Positions 54,900 through 64,000 of a stretch of DNA of 64,000 nucleotides are shown piece after piece. The DNA is taken from contig NZ_LR723670.1 of assembly GCF_902502825.2 (NCBI RefSeq), forward strand, positions 3,882,001 through 3,946,000. Reading direction: 5' to 3'. Numbering within the stretch: the first letter of the stretch is position 1; each line of letters starts with the position of its first letter. The DNA comes from Pseudorhizobium flavum (GTDB lineage Bacteria > Pseudomonadota > Alphaproteobacteria > Rhizobiales > Rhizobiaceae). The notes under the pieces are model-generated. The model was given only the letters and a program-made list of their open reading frames with translations. It did no database searches and was not told the DNA's origin. The position numbers and the translations under genes were made by a program.

Positions 54900-56316
54900 G
54901 ATCGTGTCCCCCGGCGTGGTGTAGCTTTGGCGGTCGCCGTGCTTCCGGACAGAGCCGGGAATGGATCAGCTTGCGGCTGGCAGGCTGATGAGCGGATCAT
55001 CGCTCATCGTGGCGATTGTCTCAAGTGTCATGTAGCGGGACCGCTGGACGGCCCATTCGTCGTTCTGTTCGAGCAGCAGCGCACCGACTAGGCGCACGAT
55101 GGCGTCGTCGTTTGGGAAGATGCCGACGACCTCTGTGCGTCGCTTGATCTCACCGTTCAATCGCTCAATCGGGTTTGTCGAGTGGAGTTTGGCCCAATGC
55201 TGCTTGGGAAAGGTCATGTAGGCGAGCACGTCTTGCTCGGCACTGTCCATGAGACTGGCGAGTTTGGGCACCTTCGGCCTGATCTGGTCGGCGACGTTGC
55301 GCCATTGGGTACTTGCAGCCTCTGACGTGTCTTGGGCAAAGGCCGTGGCGATGAAGGCAGAGACAACACGGCGTCCGCTCTTCCCGGCATGGGCCAAAGC
55401 ATTGCGCATGAAGTGGACACGGCATCGCTGCCAGGTGGCGGAGAGCACCTTCGATACTGCGGCTTTGATGCCCTCATGGGCATCGGAGACGACGAGCTTG
55501 ACGCCACACAGACCCCGCCTTGTCAGCTTACGCAGGAACTCTGTCCAGATCGCCTCGGCCTCGGATGTGCCGATCTCCATACCGAGCACCTCGCGTCGAC
55601 CGTCGGTGTTGACGCCGACGGCGATGATGACGGCGACGGAGACGATGCGCCCGCCGCGCCGGACCTTGAGGTAGGTCGCATCGATCCAAAGGTAGGGCCA
55701 TTCCCCTTCGATGGGCCTGTCGAGGAAGGCCTTCACCTTCTCGTCGATCTCCTCGCAGAGCCGGGATACCTGGCTCTTGGAGATGCCCGACATGCCCATG
55801 GCCTTAACGAGGTCATCGACGGATCGGGTCGAGACGCCTTGGATATAGGCCTCTTGGATAACTGCCGTCAGGGCCTTCTCTGCCATGCGGCGTGGTTCGA
55901 GAAAGCTCGGGAAATAGCTGCCTGTGCGAAGCTTCGGAATGCGCAGCTCAACGGTGCCCGCCCGTGTCTCCCAGTCCCGGTCGCGATAGCCGTTGCGCTG
56001 GGCCAGTCGGAAGCTATTCTTCTCGCCATAGCCCGCGCCAGTCTTCGTGCTGACCTCCAGCGCCATCAGCTTTTCGGCAGCGAAGCCGATCATCTCGCGC
56101 AGCAAATCGGCGTCGGCGCTCTTCTCAACGAGTGAGCGCAGGTTCATCATGTCGTCGGTCATCGGTGGTGTCCCTCAGGTTGGTCATAAGCAACCCGACC
56201 CTACCGGAAAACACTGGTGACCACCGCTACGCCGCCCGCTCCCTACAGCACCTTGGAGGGTGCACTCGCGAGCGGCTTCGCTATCACCCAGCTACACCAC
56301 TCGGCGGGACACGATC
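54900..56316. mobile_element. IS256-family insertion sequence, 1417 bp, intact
   Basis: The ends are inverted repeats: GATCGTGTCCC and GTGGTGTAGCT at 54900-54926 match the reverse complement of 56290-56316 at 24 of 27 positions. Between them is a full-length transposase. An exact 8-base target duplication (CGTCCCGA) flanks the element. Removing it joins a short open frame on the minus strand. Confidence 0.92.
54966..56162 (-). CDS. IS256-family (mutator-type) transposase
   Basis: This 398-residue DDE transposase has the family signature [25 protein letters not shown] region ([20 protein letters not shown]), a first catalytic Asp in [12 protein letters not shown], a second in [13 protein letters not shown], and the late [21 protein letters not shown] stretch with the Glu. 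Both ends of the element and the length fit an active copy. Confidence 0.95.
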   Translation of the reverse strand: MTDDMMNLRSLVEKSADADLLREMIGFAAEKLMALEVSTKTGAGYGEKNSFRLAQRNGYRDRDWETRAGTVELRIPKLRTGSYFPSFLEPRRMAEKALTAVIQEAYIQGVSTRSVDDLVKAMGMSGISKSQVSRLCEEIDEKVKAFLDRPIEGEWPYLWIDATYLKVRRGGRIVSVAVIIAVGVNTDGRREVLGMEIGTSEAEAIWTEFLRKLTRRGLCGVKLVVSDAHEGIKAAVSKVLSATWQRCRVHFMRNALAHAGKSGRRVVSAFIATAFAQDTSEAASTQWRNVADQIRPKVPKLASLMDSAEQDVLAYMTFPKQHWAKLHSTNPIERLNGEIKRRTEVVGIFPNDDAIVRLVGALLLEQNDEWAVQRSRYMTLETIATMSDDPLISLPAAS

Positions 56317-56324
56317 CGTCCCGA
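56317..56324. repeat. Right target-site duplication of the IS256-family element
   Basis: The second copy of CGTCCCGA lies directly after the right terminal repeat. Confidence 0.85.
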
Positions 56325-56948
56325 CTGTGCTGCATCGGGGTCGATCAGCTTGTGGGTCGTCGGATTGCAGGTTGTACCTCCTTTCGGATTGGCTAGTGTG
56401 GGTTGGTTACCGCATCCCTTCAAGGCGGAGGCTACGGCAGCTATGCGCCTTCGTGTCGGTCTTGGAAGACGTCGTAGGGCTTTCTCGGAAGCGGACATAG
56501 CTCGGCGAACTGAAGTCGCCACTGGACCGATCGTTGAAAAACTCGCTGGATTGTCTGCTCATCCGCCCATTCCGACCTTTTGGCAGATCAGGTGTGGGAT
56601 ACCACCTCGCGTCACAATGCTAGGTGTCTATCTATGCGCATCAGACGGCAATGACGTTGTGGTGGACTGAGTTTTGTGAGCCTCCTGTGGTTTTGTGCGG
56701 TTGCTGCAACCCGGAAGTCGTCGCGCGCCCTGAACGGTCCTCGAGGATCTAAGACGCACAGCCGAAGCCATGCGCGAACACCATCTCGCGCTGTCCGCTG
56801 CCCCGCACGGTGTTCTAACCCCAGTTGTTCCGCGCAGATAGAGCAAAATTATTCGCCTTTGCTACCTCCTCGAGCAGTTTCTTTTCCTCCCAGCAGTCCT
56901 ATTTTCTGCAATCAAGGGGCAGCAAAATTCGTGGAAAGGACATCGAAT
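56325..56948. other. Intergenic, no gene recognised
   Basis: About 620 bases between the IS element and the amino-acid binding protein. The plus-strand frame that runs into the binding protein gene from 56676 lacks signal or domain before 56949. No tRNA or clear promoter is seen. Confidence 0.5.
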
Positions 56949-57734
56949 ATGAATTTCTCAACGCCCTCCGCCGTGCTCCTTGCCGCCGCTGTTGTCGTGC
57001 AGGCTGCCGTCGCGCTCCCGGCGTTTGCCGGCGAAAATCTTGACAAGATCAAGACCGCTGGCGTGATCCGCATCGGAACGGAAGGTACCTATGCCCCCTT
57101 CACCTTCCATGATGCCTCCGGCAAGCTCGTCGGCTTCGACGTCGAGATCGGTGAGGCGGTCGCAGAAAGGCTCGGCGTCGAAGCCGAGTTCGTGGAGGGC
57201 AAGTGGGACGGCCTCATCGCCGGCCTCGATGCCGACCGCTATGACGCCGTCATCAACCAGGTGGGCATCACCGAGGCCCGCCAACAGAAGTATGCCTTTT
57301 CCGAGCCCTATATCGCCTCAAAGGCGGTCTTGATCGTCCGCGATAACAACGAGGAGATCAAGGGCTTTGCCGATCTGAAGGGCAAGAAAGCCGCCCAGTC
57401 GCTCACCAGCAATTACGGCAAGATGGCCGAGGAGAACGGCGCCGAACTGGTCGGCACCGACGGCTTCGATCAATCGATCCAACTGGTGCTCACCGGCCGC
57501 GCCGACGCGACGCTGAACGACAGCCTCTCCTTCCTCGACTTCAAGAAGCAGAAGCCCGACGCGCCGGTGAAGGTTGTCGCCGAACAGGCCGAAGCCAGCT
57601 ATTCCGGCATCCTGCTGCGCCAGGGCGATGGCGAGCTCGTCGCCGAGGTCAACAAGGCGCTGAAAGCGATCAAGGAGGACGGTACCTACCAGGCGATCTC
57701 CGACAAGTATTTCGGGCAGGACGTGTCGAAGTAA
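56949..57734 (+). CDS. Polar amino-acid (cystine-like) ABC transporter binding protein
   Basis: This 261-residue protein has a signal peptide (LLAAAVVVQAAVALPAFA) and the bacterial SBP type-3 domain (GVIRIGTEGTYAPFTFHD, GFDVEIGEAVAERLG, WDGLIAGLDADRYDAVIN). The sequence is close to FliY/TcyA-type cystine-binding proteins. GGAAAGGA lies before the ATG at 56949. An intrinsic terminator separates it from its permease. Confidence 0.88.
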   Translation: MNFSTPSAVLLAAAVVVQAAVALPAFAGENLDKIKTAGVIRIGTEGTYAPFTFHDASGKLVGFDVEIGEAVAERLGVEAEFVEGKWDGLIAGLDADRYDAVINQVGITEARQQKYAFSEPYIASKAVLIVRDNNEEIKGFADLKGKKAAQSLTSNYGKMAEENGAELVGTDGFDQSIQLVLTGRADATLNDSLSFLDFKKQKPDAPVKVVAEQAEASYSGILLRQGDGELVAEVNKALKAIKEDGTYQAISDKYFGQDVSK

Positions 57735-57750
57735 GCGTCGTTTCTTCCCC

Positions 57751-57768
57751 GTGCCGCCGTGGCGGCAC
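57751..57768. repeat. GC-rich hairpin after the binding-protein gene
   Basis: GTGCCGCC (57751-57758) and GGCGGCAC (57761-57768) pair perfectly with a 2-base spacer, right after the binding-protein stop. It probably stabilises the 3' end of its mRNA. Confidence 0.5.
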
Positions 57769-57784
57769 AAATCCCGGTTGAAAC

Positions 57785-57822
57785 GAAACGTCCGGCGCTT
57801 GTGGTCGGACGTTTCTGTTTTG
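57785..57822 (+). terminator. Intrinsic terminator or attenuator inside the amino-acid importer operon
   Basis: GAAACGTCC (57785-57793) and GGACGTTTC (57807-57815) form a 9-base stem followed by a T-rich run (TGTTTTG). It lies between the binding-protein and permease genes and would let most transcripts stop after the binding protein. Confidence 0.65.
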
Positions 57823-57860
57823 TAAGAACGGTAGCCGAGTTCAAGAGCAGAGGACCGACC

Positions 57861-58541
57861 GTGCCGCACTGGCTTCAACTGATGGTGGATTCACTGCCGG
57901 CGCTCCTGTGGGCCGGCATCCGGTTTACCGTGCCGCTGACCATCCTGTCCTTCGCCTTCGGCCTGGCGCTCGGGCTCCTCACCGCGGTGACGCGCCTCTT
58001 CGCACCGAAGCCGCTTGAGATGATCTCCCGCTTCTATGTCTGGGTCATCCGCGGCACGCCGCTCCTCGTCCAGCTCTTCGTGATCTTCTACGGCTTGCCC
58101 AGCGTCGGCATCCTGCTCGATGCCTTCCCCGCCGCCCTGATCGGCTTTACGCTGAACATCGGCGCCTATTCCTCGGAAATCATCCGTGCCGTCATCTCCT
58201 CCGTACCCAAGGGCCAGTGGGAAGCGGCCTATTCGATTGGCATGACCTGGCGGCAGGCCATGGGTCGCACAATCCTGCCGCAGGCCGCGCGCGTCGCCGT
58301 GCCGCCGCTTTCCAATACCTTCATCTCGCTGGTCAAGGATACCTCGCTCGCCGCCGCCATCACCGTACCGGAACTCTTCCAGTCGGCCCAGCGCATCGTC
58401 GCCACCACCTACGAACCGCTGATACTCTATATCGAGGCGGCCCTGATCTACCTCGCGCTGAGTTCCGTCCTGTCGAACCTGCAGGTCAGGCTGGAACGCC
58501 GCTTCTCCCGCTATGGCGGAACGCTGGAGGTTGCCCGATGA
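57861..58541 (+). CDS. Polar amino-acid ABC transporter permease
   Basis: About 226 residues with five membrane segments and the HisM-type motif GTPLLVQLFVIFYGLPSVG and EAAYSIGMTWRQAMGRTILPQA, the EAA loop. The start is the GTG at 57861, 7 bases after AGAGGA; the longer in-frame ATG at 57759 lies inside the hairpin region. Its stop overlaps the ATPase start (ATGA). Confidence 0.9.
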   Translation: MPHWLQLMVDSLPALLWAGIRFTVPLTILSFAFGLALGLLTAVTRLFAPKPLEMISRFYVWVIRGTPLLVQLFVIFYGLPSVGILLDAFPAALIGFTLNIGAYSSEIIRAVISSVPKGQWEAAYSIGMTWRQAMGRTILPQAARVAVPPLSNTFISLVKDTSLAAAITVPELFQSAQRIVATTYEPLILYIEAALIYLALSSVLSNLQVRLERRFSRYGGTLEVAR

Positions 58542-59296
58542 TCGAGCTTTCCCACCTCTCGAAGAGTTTTGGCGACACCCTTGTGCTCGACGATATCAGC
58601 CTTCAGGTGCCCGAAGGGCGGGTCACGGCGCTGGTTGGCCCATCCGGCGGAGGCAAGAGCACGCTGCTCCGCTGCATCAACCTCCTGGAAATTCCGAGCT
58701 CCGGCACTATATGCCTAGGCGACGCGACGGTGGAATTCAGTCCCGGCGGCAGGCCCGGTTGGGACGCAATACAGAAAATCCGCCGCCAGACGGGTATGGT
58801 CTTCCAGAATTTCCAGCTCTTCCCGCACCGCACGGCACTGGAGAACGTGATGGAGGGCCTACTGACGGTGCTGAAATGGCCGCGCGAGAAGGCGAAAAGC
58901 CATGCAATGGCACTGCTCTCTAAAGTTAATATGGAACACAAGGCTGATACCTGGCCGGCAACGCTTTCCGGCGGTCAGCAGCAGCGCGTGGCGATCGCCC
59001 GCGCGCTCGCCATGTCGCCGCGCGTGCTTCTCTGCGACGAACCGACCTCCGCTCTCGACCCCGAACTCGCGACCGAAGTGGTCGAGGTGCTGGGCAGACT
59101 TGCGGCTGAAGGGACGACCATGATCATTGCGACACATGATCTGAGGCTTGCCTCAAGGGTGGCAGAAGACGTGGTCTTTCTCGAGGCGGGCAAGATCGTT
59201 GAGCAAGGCCCCGCCAGACGCATCTTCCGCGATGCGGAGCAGGAACGGACCCGCCGCTTCGTCTCATCCATCAATACGGCGCAACAGGCGCCATAG
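58538..59296 (+). CDS. Polar amino-acid ABC transporter ATPase
   Basis: This 252-residue ATPase has Walker A GPSGGGKST, signature LSGGQQQR, Walker B VLLCDEP and H-loop IATHDLRLASRVA, and resembles TcyN/GlnQ. It completes a binding protein-permease-ATPase set, probably for cystine or a related amino acid. Confidence 0.9.
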   Translation: MIELSHLSKSFGDTLVLDDISLQVPEGRVTALVGPSGGGKSTLLRCINLLEIPSSGTICLGDATVEFSPGGRPGWDAIQKIRRQTGMVFQNFQLFPHRTALENVMEGLLTVLKWPREKAKSHAMALLSKVNMEHKADTWPATLSGGQQQRVAIARALAMSPRVLLCDEPTSALDPELATEVVEVLGRLAAEGTTMIIATHDLRLASRVAEDVVFLEAGKIVEQGPARRIFRDAEQERTRRFVSSINTAQQAP

Positions 59297-59456
59297 ATTA
59301 GCGCATCCCCACCGCCTTCACTCCCGGCACAAGTACTGGTTCGATGCGCCCTTCATGACTCTCTCCGAGAAGCGCAGAGCCTCCATGTTACGATGACGGT
59401 AAGAACGGCGTTGTCACGTTGTTCGTGGCTTAACGGTTGACGGATAACCGGACGTG

Positions 59457-59669
59457 ATGAGCACGCCGACCATCAGCTACAAGAACCACCGTTTCCCACC
59501 GCATATCATCGCCCATGCCGTCTGGCTGTATTTCCGGTTCCCGTTAAGCCTGCGGCTGGTGGAAGAAATGCTGCTGGAGCGCGGCATTGTCGTGTCCGTT
59601 GCAACGATCCGTACTCTTCGCATCCTCCACGGCGCGCAGGAATGGCCAGACGATTTGCCCAGCAGCTAA
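59457..59669 (+). pseudogene. Truncated IS6-family transposase
   Basis: The first 45 residues (SYKNHRFPPHIIAHAVWLYF and RFPLSLRLVEEMLLERGIVVS) are the start of IS6/IS26-type transposases. After that the sequence departs and stops at 59669, so the DDE core is missing. It is a remnant at the edge of the amino-acid importer genes. Confidence 0.75.
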
Positions 59670-59726
59670 ACCTCGATCACAGTTACTACAACAGCGGGTC
59701 GTAGGTTCGACTCTCATCAAGGCGTT

Positions 59727-61412
59727 CTAGTGCCACTGACGGCACTTCGAGGTTTTGCCAATGCCGGGGTTGAAGGTGTTTGTGGGGTCAAGGCTGCGGT
59801 AGAAATCATGTAGTGCAGGCTTTGCTTCATAAAGATGGCCAACATTGTGTTCGGCCGGATATTCCGCACCGCGTGCGTCCAAAAGCGCGCAGATCTGATG
59901 CTCCAGTGCGGCGCAGTCCACACCCTTTTTCACCAGATACTCCTGGTGCATGACCTGGCACAGGAAATGGCCCACATATATCTTCAGCGCCATCTTGTGC
60001 GAAATCTCGTCTGGCAGCGTCTCGAACCACTCGATGGTGTCACGCGGTAGAGCGACATCAAGGGCAACGATATCTTCCACCGTGCGCCCGTGCACCGCCC
60101 GATAACGCACCACCGCGCTGCCTACGGTGAAACGGTTAAGGAAGGCAGCCTTGCCTTCGGCCTCCGTGCATTCGATGAAATCACCGGCAGCACTGGGGAA
60201 TATCGACGTCAGATAGTCCCGCATTTCTTCGATGCAGGCATCCCCTGCGCGGATCATCAGATGGTGCGGATAGGTGTCGCGGTATGTGATCAGCCGCTCA
60301 GGAATTTGCTCGGGCAGAAAGCGGCTCGCCCATTGCAGCAGGTGGTCGGAAATAGTCTTGCCGAAGCCAAACCGCTCTGTCAGGCCGTCAAACCAACTCT
60401 TGGCCGCAAAGGCGCGGGGCACGTTGACCGTGCCGAACTTTCGTATGAAAAAATAAAGATCCTTTCCCCAGACCTGGGCTGCGCGGAAAGCGTCCGCATG
60501 CATGTATTCCCCTGCGATCGGGAGTGTCTTGAAGTTGGCCAGAATATGCCGGCGGATGGTTTGCAATTCTGCGGGGTCTCGCGTGCCGATGTAGAAGACC
60601 CTTTCCTGCTCGGCCACGGCGAACGTGTCCAGTCGGATGGCAAACACGCCGATTTTGCCCGCGGAGCCTGACGCCTCGTAATGGCGGCGCGGATCGGCGT
60701 TGAAACGGGCAGGGGTGCTGGCTGCAATGTCGCGCACGTGCTCCTTGTATTCGATATCGGAGGCCTGTACTCCTTGAGGGAAGTCCACATCCGTATCCGT
60801 GTAATCACCCGCATCCAGTCGGGTCAGGATGTCCAGCGGCTCGCCGCCAAGTCGGATGCCGAGGTGATTGACGAGATGCAGGCAGCCCTGCGCATCCACC
60901 TGCGCAAACAGGGACAGCTGGGTATAGGCCGGGCCGCGTTGCACGAGTGAGCCGCCGGAATTGTTACAGATGCCCCCCGTCACCGATGCACCGATGCAGC
61001 TGGAACCAATCACGGAATGCGGCTCTCGCCCCAACGGCCTTAACCGCCGCTCCAGCTGATCCAGCGTTGCTCCCGGCAAGCACAGCACCTGTCGTCCATT
61101 GTCGAGCAAATCGATGCGCGTGTTGCGGAGGGTCGAAATGATGACGATCGGGCGATCATAGCCATCGCCGAACGGAGTTGATCCGCCGGTCAAACCTGTA
61201 TTTGCCGCCTGGAATATGATGGCAACATCGGCTGCAACGCATGTCTGAAGCACTTTCCATTGCTCGACCAGCGTCCCAGGCTCGACAGCGGCCAGCACCT
61301 CGCCATCGCCATAACGATAGCCCCTGCGGAAGCGCCGGGTGCCCCGGATACCGGTGTGAACATAGCGGCGGCCAACGATATCCTGCAGCTGTTGGATCAG
61401 GGAGCCGGTCAT
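59727..61412 (-). CDS. dld: Quinone-dependent D-lactate dehydrogenase Dld
   Basis: This 561-residue FAD enzyme oxidises D-lactate to pyruvate and reduces quinone. It has the FAD_binding_4 domain (IIFQAANTGLTGGSTPFGDGYD and GSSCIGASVTGGICNNSGG) and the Dld-type cap and membrane-binding domain (YEASGSAGKIGVFAIRLDTF, AEHNVGHLYEAKPALHDFY). The length agrees with E. coli Dld. It lies next to a TRAP transporter on the same strand. Confidence 0.92.
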   Translation of the reverse strand: MTGSLIQQLQDIVGRRYVHTGIRGTRRFRRGYRYGDGEVLAAVEPGTLVEQWKVLQTCVAADVAIIFQAANTGLTGGSTPFGDGYDRPIVIISTLRNTRIDLLDNGRQVLCLPGATLDQLERRLRPLGREPHSVIGSSCIGASVTGGICNNSGGSLVQRGPAYTQLSLFAQVDAQGCLHLVNHLGIRLGGEPLDILTRLDAGDYTDTDVDFPQGVQASDIEYKEHVRDIAASTPARFNADPRRHYEASGSAGKIGVFAIRLDTFAVAEQERVFYIGTRDPAELQTIRRHILANFKTLPIAGEYMHADAFRAAQVWGKDLYFFIRKFGTVNVPRAFAAKSWFDGLTERFGFGKTISDHLLQWASRFLPEQIPERLITYRDTYPHHLMIRAGDACIEEMRDYLTSIFPSAAGDFIECTEAEGKAAFLNRFTVGSAVVRYRAVHGRTVEDIVALDVALPRDTIEWFETLPDEISHKMALKIYVGHFLCQVMHQEYLVKKGVDCAALEHQICALLDARGAEYPAEHNVGHLYEAKPALHDFYRSLDPTNTFNPGIGKTSKCRQWH

Positions 61413-61484
61413 GAGGTAGCAACTCTTCCAGAGATGGACAAATGGACCTGCCCCGCAGCCGGAGCAGACAGGTTTGGGGGGCCA

Positions 61485-62762
61485 TCAGCGCCCGATCAAG
61501 GAGGGCAGCGTCATGCTGACCGCAGGGACGAAGGTGATCACCAAAAGGCACCCCACGATGACCCCGACGAACACCATCAACGGCTTCAACATCTGGGTTA
61601 CAGAACAACCAGCAATCTGTGCCGCGGCGAAGAGATTGACGCCGAGCGGCGGCGTGATCATGCCAAGTGCTAGATTCACCACCATGACGGTACCGAAGTG
61701 AACCGGCTCGATGCCGACACGCGCGGCGGCATCCTGGAGGATCGGCGCAAGAACGATGATGCTCGCCCCTGTTTCGATGAACATGCCGATGATGAATAGC
61801 ATTGCATTGATTGCCAGCATCAGCGACGCCTGACCGTCGAAGGTGCTTGTCAGCCAAAGCGCTGCAGCATCGGGCACGCCCTGCCGATTAAGCAGGTAAC
61901 CCATCAGGCTGGCAGTGCCGATGATGAACATGATGACGGCGGAGGTGACAACTGACTTGCGGAAGGCGTTTGCCAGATCCCCCCAAGTCATCTCCTTGTG
62001 GAGGGAAAGACCCACCACCATGGCATAGACAACCGCGATGACGCTGGCCTCTGTTGGCGTGGTGACGCCACCATAAATGCCGCCCATGATCAACAAAGGC
62101 ATCAGCAGGGCCCAAACAGCGCGTCTTATGGCAGTGAGGCGTGGCAGACTTCCCTCGCCATCGCGTTTGCCCCAGCCTTTGACGCGGCACCAGATGACAG
62201 CCGTCATCAATAAGGCCCCAGCGATCATCAGGCCCGGCAGAATGCCGGCGAGGAAGAGTTGCGGGATCGAGGTCTGCGTCGCTACGCCGTAAAGGATCAT
62301 CGGGATCGACGGCGGGATGATGACGCCAAGCTCTGCCGAGGTGGCCATGAGAGCGGCGACGAAACCGACCGGATAGCCATACTGGCGCATGGCGGGAATG
62401 AGCACGACGCCGACGGCGAATGTTGTGGCGACGCTTGAACCGGAAATCGCTGAGAACAGCATGCAGGTCAGCACGCAGGTAGCCGCAAGGCCGCCCTGGA
62501 TCTGTCCGACGAAAGCGCGTGCAAACTCGACGAGACGGCGGGACAGGCCGCCAACCTCCATCAGGTTTCCGGCAAGAATGAAGAAGGGGATTGCGGCCAG
62601 CGGGAACTTGTCGAGGGCGATAAAGATCTGCTGGGGCACCACGATGGCGGGCAGGGTGGTGAAACCGAACAGCCCGATCATCGAGGCAAGCCCAATCGCA
62701 ATGGCGATGGGCACCGAAATAGCGAAGAGCACCAGCATTGAGGAGACGAGTGCACCGGTCAT
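61485..62762 (-). CDS. TRAP transporter large permease (DctM family)
   Basis: About 425 residues with 11-12 hydrophobic segments and the DctM motifs (LFGFTTLPAIVVPQQIF, ISGSSVATTFAVGVVLIPAM, ELGVIIPPSIPMILYGVAT and MITPPLGVNLFAA). It is the sodium-coupled carrier of a tripartite importer. The ATG at 62762 overlaps the dctQ stop. The substrate is unknown; the neighbouring dld suggests a hydroxy acid such as lactate. Confidence 0.92.
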   Translation of the reverse strand: MTGALVSSMLVLFAISVPIAIAIGLASMIGLFGFTTLPAIVVPQQIFIALDKFPLAAIPFFILAGNLMEVGGLSRRLVEFARAFVGQIQGGLAATCVLTCMLFSAISGSSVATTFAVGVVLIPAMRQYGYPVGFVAALMATSAELGVIIPPSIPMILYGVATQTSIPQLFLAGILPGLMIAGALLMTAVIWCRVKGWGKRDGEGSLPRLTAIRRAVWALLMPLLIMGGIYGGVTTPTEASVIAVVYAMVVGLSLHKEMTWGDLANAFRKSVVTSAVIMFIIGTASLMGYLLNRQGVPDAAALWLTSTFDGQASLMLAINAMLFIIGMFIETGASIIVLAPILQDAAARVGIEPVHFGTVMVVNLALGMITPPLGVNLFAAAQIAGCSVTQMLKPLMVFVGVIVGCLLVITFVPAVSMTLPSLIGR

Positions 62763-63250
62763 TCTGCTCTCTCCTTTCCGGACTGGATGAACTGCACAAT
62801 CGCTCCAAGGGTCGCGAAGAGCGATCCCACCGGAATGGCGGCATAGCCCCAGGCCATGGAAATCTCCAGACCTGCCATTTCCTGCATCCGGACACGTTGG
62901 GCCGTTGCAATGCCGAACCAAAAGAGGGTGATAAACATGATCAGGCAGGAGACGAGCGTGGTGGCTTCGATGCTTCGGCGCAACCTGCCCGTGGTAGCCT
63001 CTCGCGCCAGATCGATGGCAACGAGCGCGCCTTTGCGCAGAGCAATGGAAATCCCGAGCAGCACCATCCAGACCAAGGCGAGGCGGGTCAGCGCTTCCGA
63101 CCAACTGGAAGGCGTATGGAACAGGAAGCGCCCCATCACCTGCCAGAAGCTGGACGCGACCGCGACGGCTAGCGCAAGGGAGGCGGCAAATGCCACCCCC
63201 CGTGCAACAATCCTGTCCGTGCGGCGGATCAGAGTGGCCGCTGAGCTCAT
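62759..63250 (-). CDS. TRAP transporter small permease (DctQ family)
   Basis: This 163-residue four-helix protein has the DctQ signature (SSFWQVMGRFLF with ARLALVWMVLLGISIALRKG as TRLALVWMVLLGIS). It overlaps dctM by 4 bases and starts at the stop of dctP (ATGA), which shows one operon. Confidence 0.9.
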   Translation of the reverse strand: MSSAATLIRRTDRIVARGVAFAASLALAVAVASSFWQVMGRFLFHTPSSWSEALTRLALVWMVLLGISIALRKGALVAIDLAREATTGRLRRSIEATTLVSCLIMFITLFWFGIATAQRVRMQEMAGLEISMAWGYAAIPVGSLFATLGAIVQFIQSGKERAE

Positions 63251-64000
63251 TGAGCCTTCCAGTCGCGGATGCGCTTCAGGAGGTCGGCGCCGAACTGGCT
63301 TTCGAATCCGGCATTGGCCGATGCCATTGCCTTGCGGTAGGCGTCGCGGTCAGTCACCTCGACCACTTCAATGCCGCGCTTGCGCAGTGTTTCGATACCA
63401 GCGGTCTCGTCCTGCTCCACCCGTGCCCGATTGGCGGCGGATGCGGCCTTGCCGCCATCTTCCACTGCGGCTTTCTGCTCGTCCGTCAGGCCGGCGATGA
63501 AGTCTGGGTTGCAGACGAAGATGCCCGGCGAATAGACGTGGCGGGTTAGGTAGAGGTGCTTCTGCATCATGTCGAGATTGTTCGACAGGATCACCGGGAT
63601 CGGGTTCTCCTGACCGTCGACCGTGCCCTGCTGCAGGGCCGAAGGCAGTTCGGAAAAGGCCATTGGCGTCGGCAAGACGCCGGCGGCCTGCCAAGCCTGC
63701 ATATGCACCTGGTTTTCCATGGTGCGGATTTTCATGCCGCGCAGATCATCCGGCGAATGCACAGCCTTGGAACCTGTCGTCAGATTGCGAAAGCCGTTTT
63801 CCAGCCAGGCAACGCCGTAAAGTCCATGCGCCGGGAAAAGGGCCAGAAGCTCTTGGCCCACGTCCGAATCCAATACGCCGCGCGCGTGCTTGTAACTGTC
63901 GAACAAGAACGGCACATCGAGGACGCGGGTCTCGGCTACGAAATTGCCGAGCGGGCCGGCTGAGCCCATGGCGCACTCCTGAGAGCCGAACTGCACGCTT
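63247..64000 (-). CDS. TRAP transporter solute-binding protein (DctP family), partial
   Basis: The C-terminal 250 residues of a DctP-type binding protein are inside the window; the frame stays open to base 64000, so the signal peptide lies beyond. Motifs include FLFDSYKHARGVLDSDVGQEL, DLRGMKIRTMENQVH, ELPSALQQGTVDGQENPIP and LYLTRHVYSPGIFVCNP. The arginine in GMKIRTM is the conserved carboxylate-binding residue of DctP proteins. Confidence 0.9.
   Translation of the reverse strand, partial: SVQFGSQECAMGSAGPLGNFVAETRVLDVPFLFDSYKHARGVLDSDVGQELLALFPAHGLYGVAWLENGFRNLTTGSKAVHSPDDLRGMKIRTMENQVHMQAWQAAGVLPTPMAFSELPSALQQGTVDGQENPIPVILSNNLDMMQKHLYLTRHVYSPGIFVCNPDFIAGLTDEQKAAVEDGGKAASAANRARVEQDETAGIETLRKRGIEVVEVTDRDAYRKAMASANAGFESQFGADLLKRIRDWKAQ

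Noticed and set aside
59690..59730. A tRNA T-arm-like sequence (GGTTCGACTC) near the IS6 fragment
   Set aside because: The flanking bases do not form a T stem, and no acceptor or anticodon arm can be drawn, so no tRNA or att site is claimed.

Overview
The window looks like accessory chromosome or megaplasmid DNA from a GC-rich alphaproteobacterium, most likely a denitrifying member of the Rhizobiales. The evidence is a Tat-exported copper nitrite reductase beside pseudoazurin, two NnrS proteins, a DnrN/RIC repair protein, TTGYG-N4-CRCAA (NnrR-type) palindromes, a rhizobial-style ccoNOQP cluster and a formate dehydrogenase island rich in alphaproteobacterial DUF families. The species cannot be fixed from the sequence. 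No rRNA, tRNA or CRISPR array was seen.

Layout. (1) 0.5-6.7 kb: seven small exported or membrane proteins of unknown function around an ECF sigma factor and its putative anti-sigma factor. (2) 6.8-15.5 kb: a co-oriented minus-strand unit. It holds a frameshifted TonB-dependent receptor, a NitT/TauT-like ABC importer (binding protein, permease, ATPase), two divergent NnrS proteins and DnrN. NnrR-type boxes lie upstream of the receptor and upstream of dnrN. (3) 15.6-17.2 kb: a YedI/DUF808 membrane protein and a decayed nuclease. (4) 17.4-41.2 kb: a formate dehydrogenase, molybdenum cofactor and tungstate island. It carries fdhD-mobA-moeA, the cytochrome b, Fe-S and catalytic FDH subunits, a Tat leader peptide, a TorD chaperone, DUF3306, DUF3305, DUF6352, DUF6505, a biotin/lipoate-ligase-like protein, a poly-ferredoxin, a WD40-cytochrome c protein, DUF6494, a tungstate ABC importer (tupBCA) with a divergent regulator, and two further MoeA-like proteins, one fused to a periplasmic-binding-like domain. 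(5) 41.7-48.4 kb: paz-nirK, divergent from ccoNOQP, a small membrane protein, DUF2189 and ccoS. (6) 48.4-54.8 kb: stress-type, hemerythrin-like and DUF6522 proteins, gdhA, ilvD, a CBS protein and a cupin; a perfect NnrR-type palindrome lies between DUF6522 and gdhA. (7) 54.9-64 kb: an intact IS256-family element with an 8-bp target duplication, a polar amino-acid (cystine-like) ABC importer, an IS6 fragment, quinone-dependent D-lactate dehydrogenase and a TRAP transporter that runs off the window.

How it fits together. Formate and D-lactate oxidation can feed electrons to quinone. The cbb3 oxidase and NirK (via pseudoazurin) are the matching low-oxygen acceptors. NirK makes NO, and NnrS, DnrN and perhaps the hemerythrin-like protein are the protective side. 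No NO reductase is present in the window. Tungstate/molybdate uptake and three MoeA-type proteins supply the FDH cofactor. The most novel-looking parts are the putative NO-responsive TonB/ABC/NnrS operon, the FDH-linked block of unknown-function genes, and the sharing of one ligand-binding domain between the tungstate-locus regulator and a MoeA fusion.
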